Source of the DNA: Streptomyces cellulosae | GTDB lineage: Bacteria; Actinomycetota; Actinomycetes; Streptomycetales; Streptomycetaceae | Length of the DNA: 64,000 bases | Assembly: GCF_000721105.1 (NCBI RefSeq) | Contig: NZ_JOEV01000037.1 | Coordinates: forward strand, 14,602-78,601 | Direction: 5' to 3' | In this document: in pieces, positions 61,890 through 64,000 of the stretch | Position numbering within the stretch: the stretch's first letter is position 1 | How the letters are laid out: every line of letters starts with the position of its first letter | Program-made: the position numbers and the translations under genes | Notes under the pieces: model-generated | What the model was told of the DNA's origin: nothing | The model's database searches: none | Seen by the model: the letters and a program-made list of their open reading frames with translations, nothing else

Positions 61890-62615
61890 ATGAGCGCCGA
61901 CGACGCATACGGCAGCAGCCACCTCACCCAGTGGCTGCTGGAGACCGACTCCCTGGAAGACTTCCTGCAGACCCTGGCGGACGAGGCCCTCGAGCTGTCC
62001 CGCGCCGAAGGCGCCGGCCTCACCCTGGAACGCGACGGGCGGCCCCTGACCGTGGTCAGCGCCGGAAGCGTGGCCACGAAGCTGGACGAGAAACAGTACG
62101 GGCAGGACGACGGCCCCTGCCTGCACGCCCTGCGCACCGGCGAGGAGCTGCTCGTCGGGGACATGCTGCGGGAGACTCGGTGGGGCGACTATCCCGCGTA
62201 CGCCGCGGCCTGCGGAATCCGCTCGTCCCTCTCGCTGCCGATCGCCGCCCACACCCACACGGCATGCGCCATCAACCTGTACGCCGCCCCGCCGGACGCG
62301 TTCCGGCAGACGGATCTCAACGCCTTGCGCTCACTCGCCGAGCAAGCCACCGGTGCCATCGCACTGGCCCAACGCATTACCGACACCCAGGAGTTCGCCG
62401 AACAGCTGCAGACCGCCATGCAGTCCCGCAGCGTGATCGACCAGGCCCTCGGGGTGGTCATGGGACAGCAGCGCTGTACCGCCGACGAGGCCTTCGGCAT
62501 CCTGCGGTCCGCCTCCCAGCAGCGCAACATCAAACTCCGCGTCCTGTGCACCGAGCTGATCACCAACGTCACCGGGCGGCCACCGACCGCTCCGGAGCTG
62601 CGACCCCGCCCCTGA
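61890..62615 (+). CDS. GAF-ANTAR RNA-binding regulator
   Basis: 241 residues from ATG 61890 (AAGGAA upstream). The GAF domain spans about 10-160 (EDFLQTLADEALELSRAEGA, YGQDDGPCLHALRTGEELLV, IRSSLSLPIAAHTHTACAIN). The ANTAR domain at about 175-230 contains QLQTAMQSRSVIDQALGVVM, GQQRCTADEAFGILRSASQQ, RNIKLRVLCTELI. ANTAR proteins bind dual hexaloop RNA to prevent transcription termination. Streptomyces has many GAF-ANTAR proteins with unknown ligands. Stands alone; target not visible. Confidence 0.92.
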   Translation: MSADDAYGSSHLTQWLLETDSLEDFLQTLADEALELSRAEGAGLTLERDGRPLTVVSAGSVATKLDEKQYGQDDGPCLHALRTGEELLVGDMLRETRWGDYPAYAAACGIRSSLSLPIAAHTHTACAINLYAAPPDAFRQTDLNALRSLAEQATGAIALAQRITDTQEFAEQLQTAMQSRSVIDQALGVVMGQQRCTADEAFGILRSASQQRNIKLRVLCTELITNVTGRPPTAPELRPRP

Positions 62616-62844
62616 CAGGACGGGAACGCAGCTCAGAGCCTCCACGCGGGCGAGACTGTGTCTCGGCCGGCCACACCGGCGGGCCCGGTGGCCCCGCTGA
62701 CCGTCATGGCTTCTCCCCGCGGTTGTGGAGCGGGAACGCGGAAGTCGCTCAGTGGGCTCCCACGCGTGGTCACCGTCGGCTTCCCCGCTCGCCGACCCGC
62801 AAAGCACCGACGGCCCGCTCCGCCCGCGACACCCTGCCCGTCGC

Positions 62845-63276
62845 TCAGTGGTCGTCCGCGACCTCGCCCGAGAACGCGGCGGCCATACGGAGCCAGGGTC
62901 GCGCCTCCTCGTCCCTCCCCTGACGTTCCAGGGTGCGGCCCAGCAGCAGGTGAGCATAGTGCTCCACCGGGTCCCGTTCGACGACCTTGCGCAACTGCTC
63001 CTCGGCACGGCCCAGTTGGGCGGAGTGGTAGTAGGCGCGGGCGAGCAGCAGCCGGGGACCGGTCTGTTCCGGGACCTCCTCCACGACGGCGGCGAGGAGC
63101 CGGGCGGCGCTGATGTAGTCCTTGGCCTCGAAGAGCAACCGGGCCCGCTCCCAGCGTTCGACGGTTGTCTCCTCGTGCGGGACCCCGGCCCCGTTGTCGA
63201 ACAGGTGCAGGGCGCTCGCCCACCGGTCGGGCGCGACCTCGCCGTTCGCCCGGTAGTCGTTGAACTCGTTACTCAT
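62845..63276 (-). CDS. tetratricopeptide-repeat protein
   Basis: 143 residues, ATG 63276 with AGGAGTACCG upstream. Three TPR-like units: WERARLLFEAKDYISAARLL, GPRLLLARAYYHSAQLGRAE and AHLLLGRTLERQGRDEEARP. TPR arrays mediate protein contacts. It follows the luciferase-like monooxygenase gene in the same direction, separated only by the 8-bp minisatellite, so they are probably co-transcribed. Partner unknown. The short N-terminus FNDYRANGEVAPDRWASALH is typical of actinobacterial TPR proteins. Confidence 0.85.
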   Translation of the reverse strand: MSNEFNDYRANGEVAPDRWASALHLFDNGAGVPHEETTVERWERARLLFEAKDYISAARLLAAVVEEVPEQTGPRLLLARAYYHSAQLGRAEEQLRKVVERDPVEHYAHLLLGRTLERQGRDEEARPWLRMAAAFSGEVADDH

Positions 63277-63289
63277 CGGTACTCCTTAG

Positions 63290-64000
<711 letters not shown>

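Overview
The window has very high GC, codons ending in G or C, GGAGG-type ribosome sites, abundant HxlR, TetR, LysR, ROK, IclR and ANTAR regulators, and secreted Tat/Sec enzymes. All of this points to a Streptomyces or close relative, probably an accessory arm of the chromosome. This is inferred from gene content; no rRNA or tRNA gene is present to confirm it.

Positions 1-15.2 kb are a graveyard of catabolic genes. Intact genes (two HxlR regulators, a TetR, a PaaI-type thioesterase, a quinone-oxidoreductase-like MDR, a 3-hydroxyisobutyryl-CoA hydrolase, a LysR and a propionyl-CoA-synthetase-like ligase) alternate with decapitated, frameshifted or mid-gene-joined remnants (haloacetate dehalogenase, CGNR regulator, FadD-like ligase, MBL-fold protein, alpha/beta hydrolases, Old Yellow Enzyme, iron alcohol dehydrogenase, three TetR genes). 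Three surviving promoters share one operator (TGAGT-N12-ACYCA over TTTAC), so part of the region may still be one regulon. The theme is short-chain acyl, propionate and valine catabolism.

Positions 15.2-17 kb carry a HTH regulator coupled to an exported class-C beta-lactamase-fold hydrolase under a perfect palindrome.

Positions 17.3-30.2 kb are the most notable part. A FadD32-like fatty acyl-AMP ligase overlaps a 2260-residue Pks13-like synthase (ACP-KS-AT-inactive DH-KR-ACP-degenerate carrier-TE). Around it lie a crotonyl-CoA carboxylase/reductase, an exported antigen-85-like acyltransferase and a UGT-type glycosyltransferase. The set resembles the mycolate condensation and transfer machinery, with a CCR in the place of the AccD4 carboxylase and an in-cis ketoreductase in the place of CmrA. 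It predicts an alpha-alkyl beta-hydroxy fatty acid attached to a sugar or glycolipid in an organism that has no mycolic acids.

Positions 30.2-45.4 kb hold an SDR, a broken XRE regulator and a zinc-type ADH around a perfect operator; a pectate lyase with an upstream LacI-type palindrome; a SUKH-domain protein; an ECF41 sigma factor with its AhpD-like target gene and a perfect ECF41 promoter; a PAS-SpoIIE phosphatase; an HNH-motif lipoprotein; a cupin; and an NsrR/flavohemoglobin nitric oxide defence pair with matching NsrR boxes.

Positions 45.4-57.5 kb are sugar catabolism: an IlvD/Edd sugar-acid dehydratase, IclR, a fragment of fumarylacetoacetate hydrolase, an MDR dehydrogenase, then a ROK repressor divergent from a sugar ABC transporter (lipoprotein and two permeases) and two Gfo/Idh/MocA dehydrogenases in one operon.

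Positions 57.5-64 kb contain an M4 metalloprotease with a P domain, an internally deleted Erm rRNA methylase, a GAF-ANTAR protein, a TPR protein and the 3' part of a luciferase-like monooxygenase. Short minisatellites abut stop codons at 30.2 and 63.3 kb.
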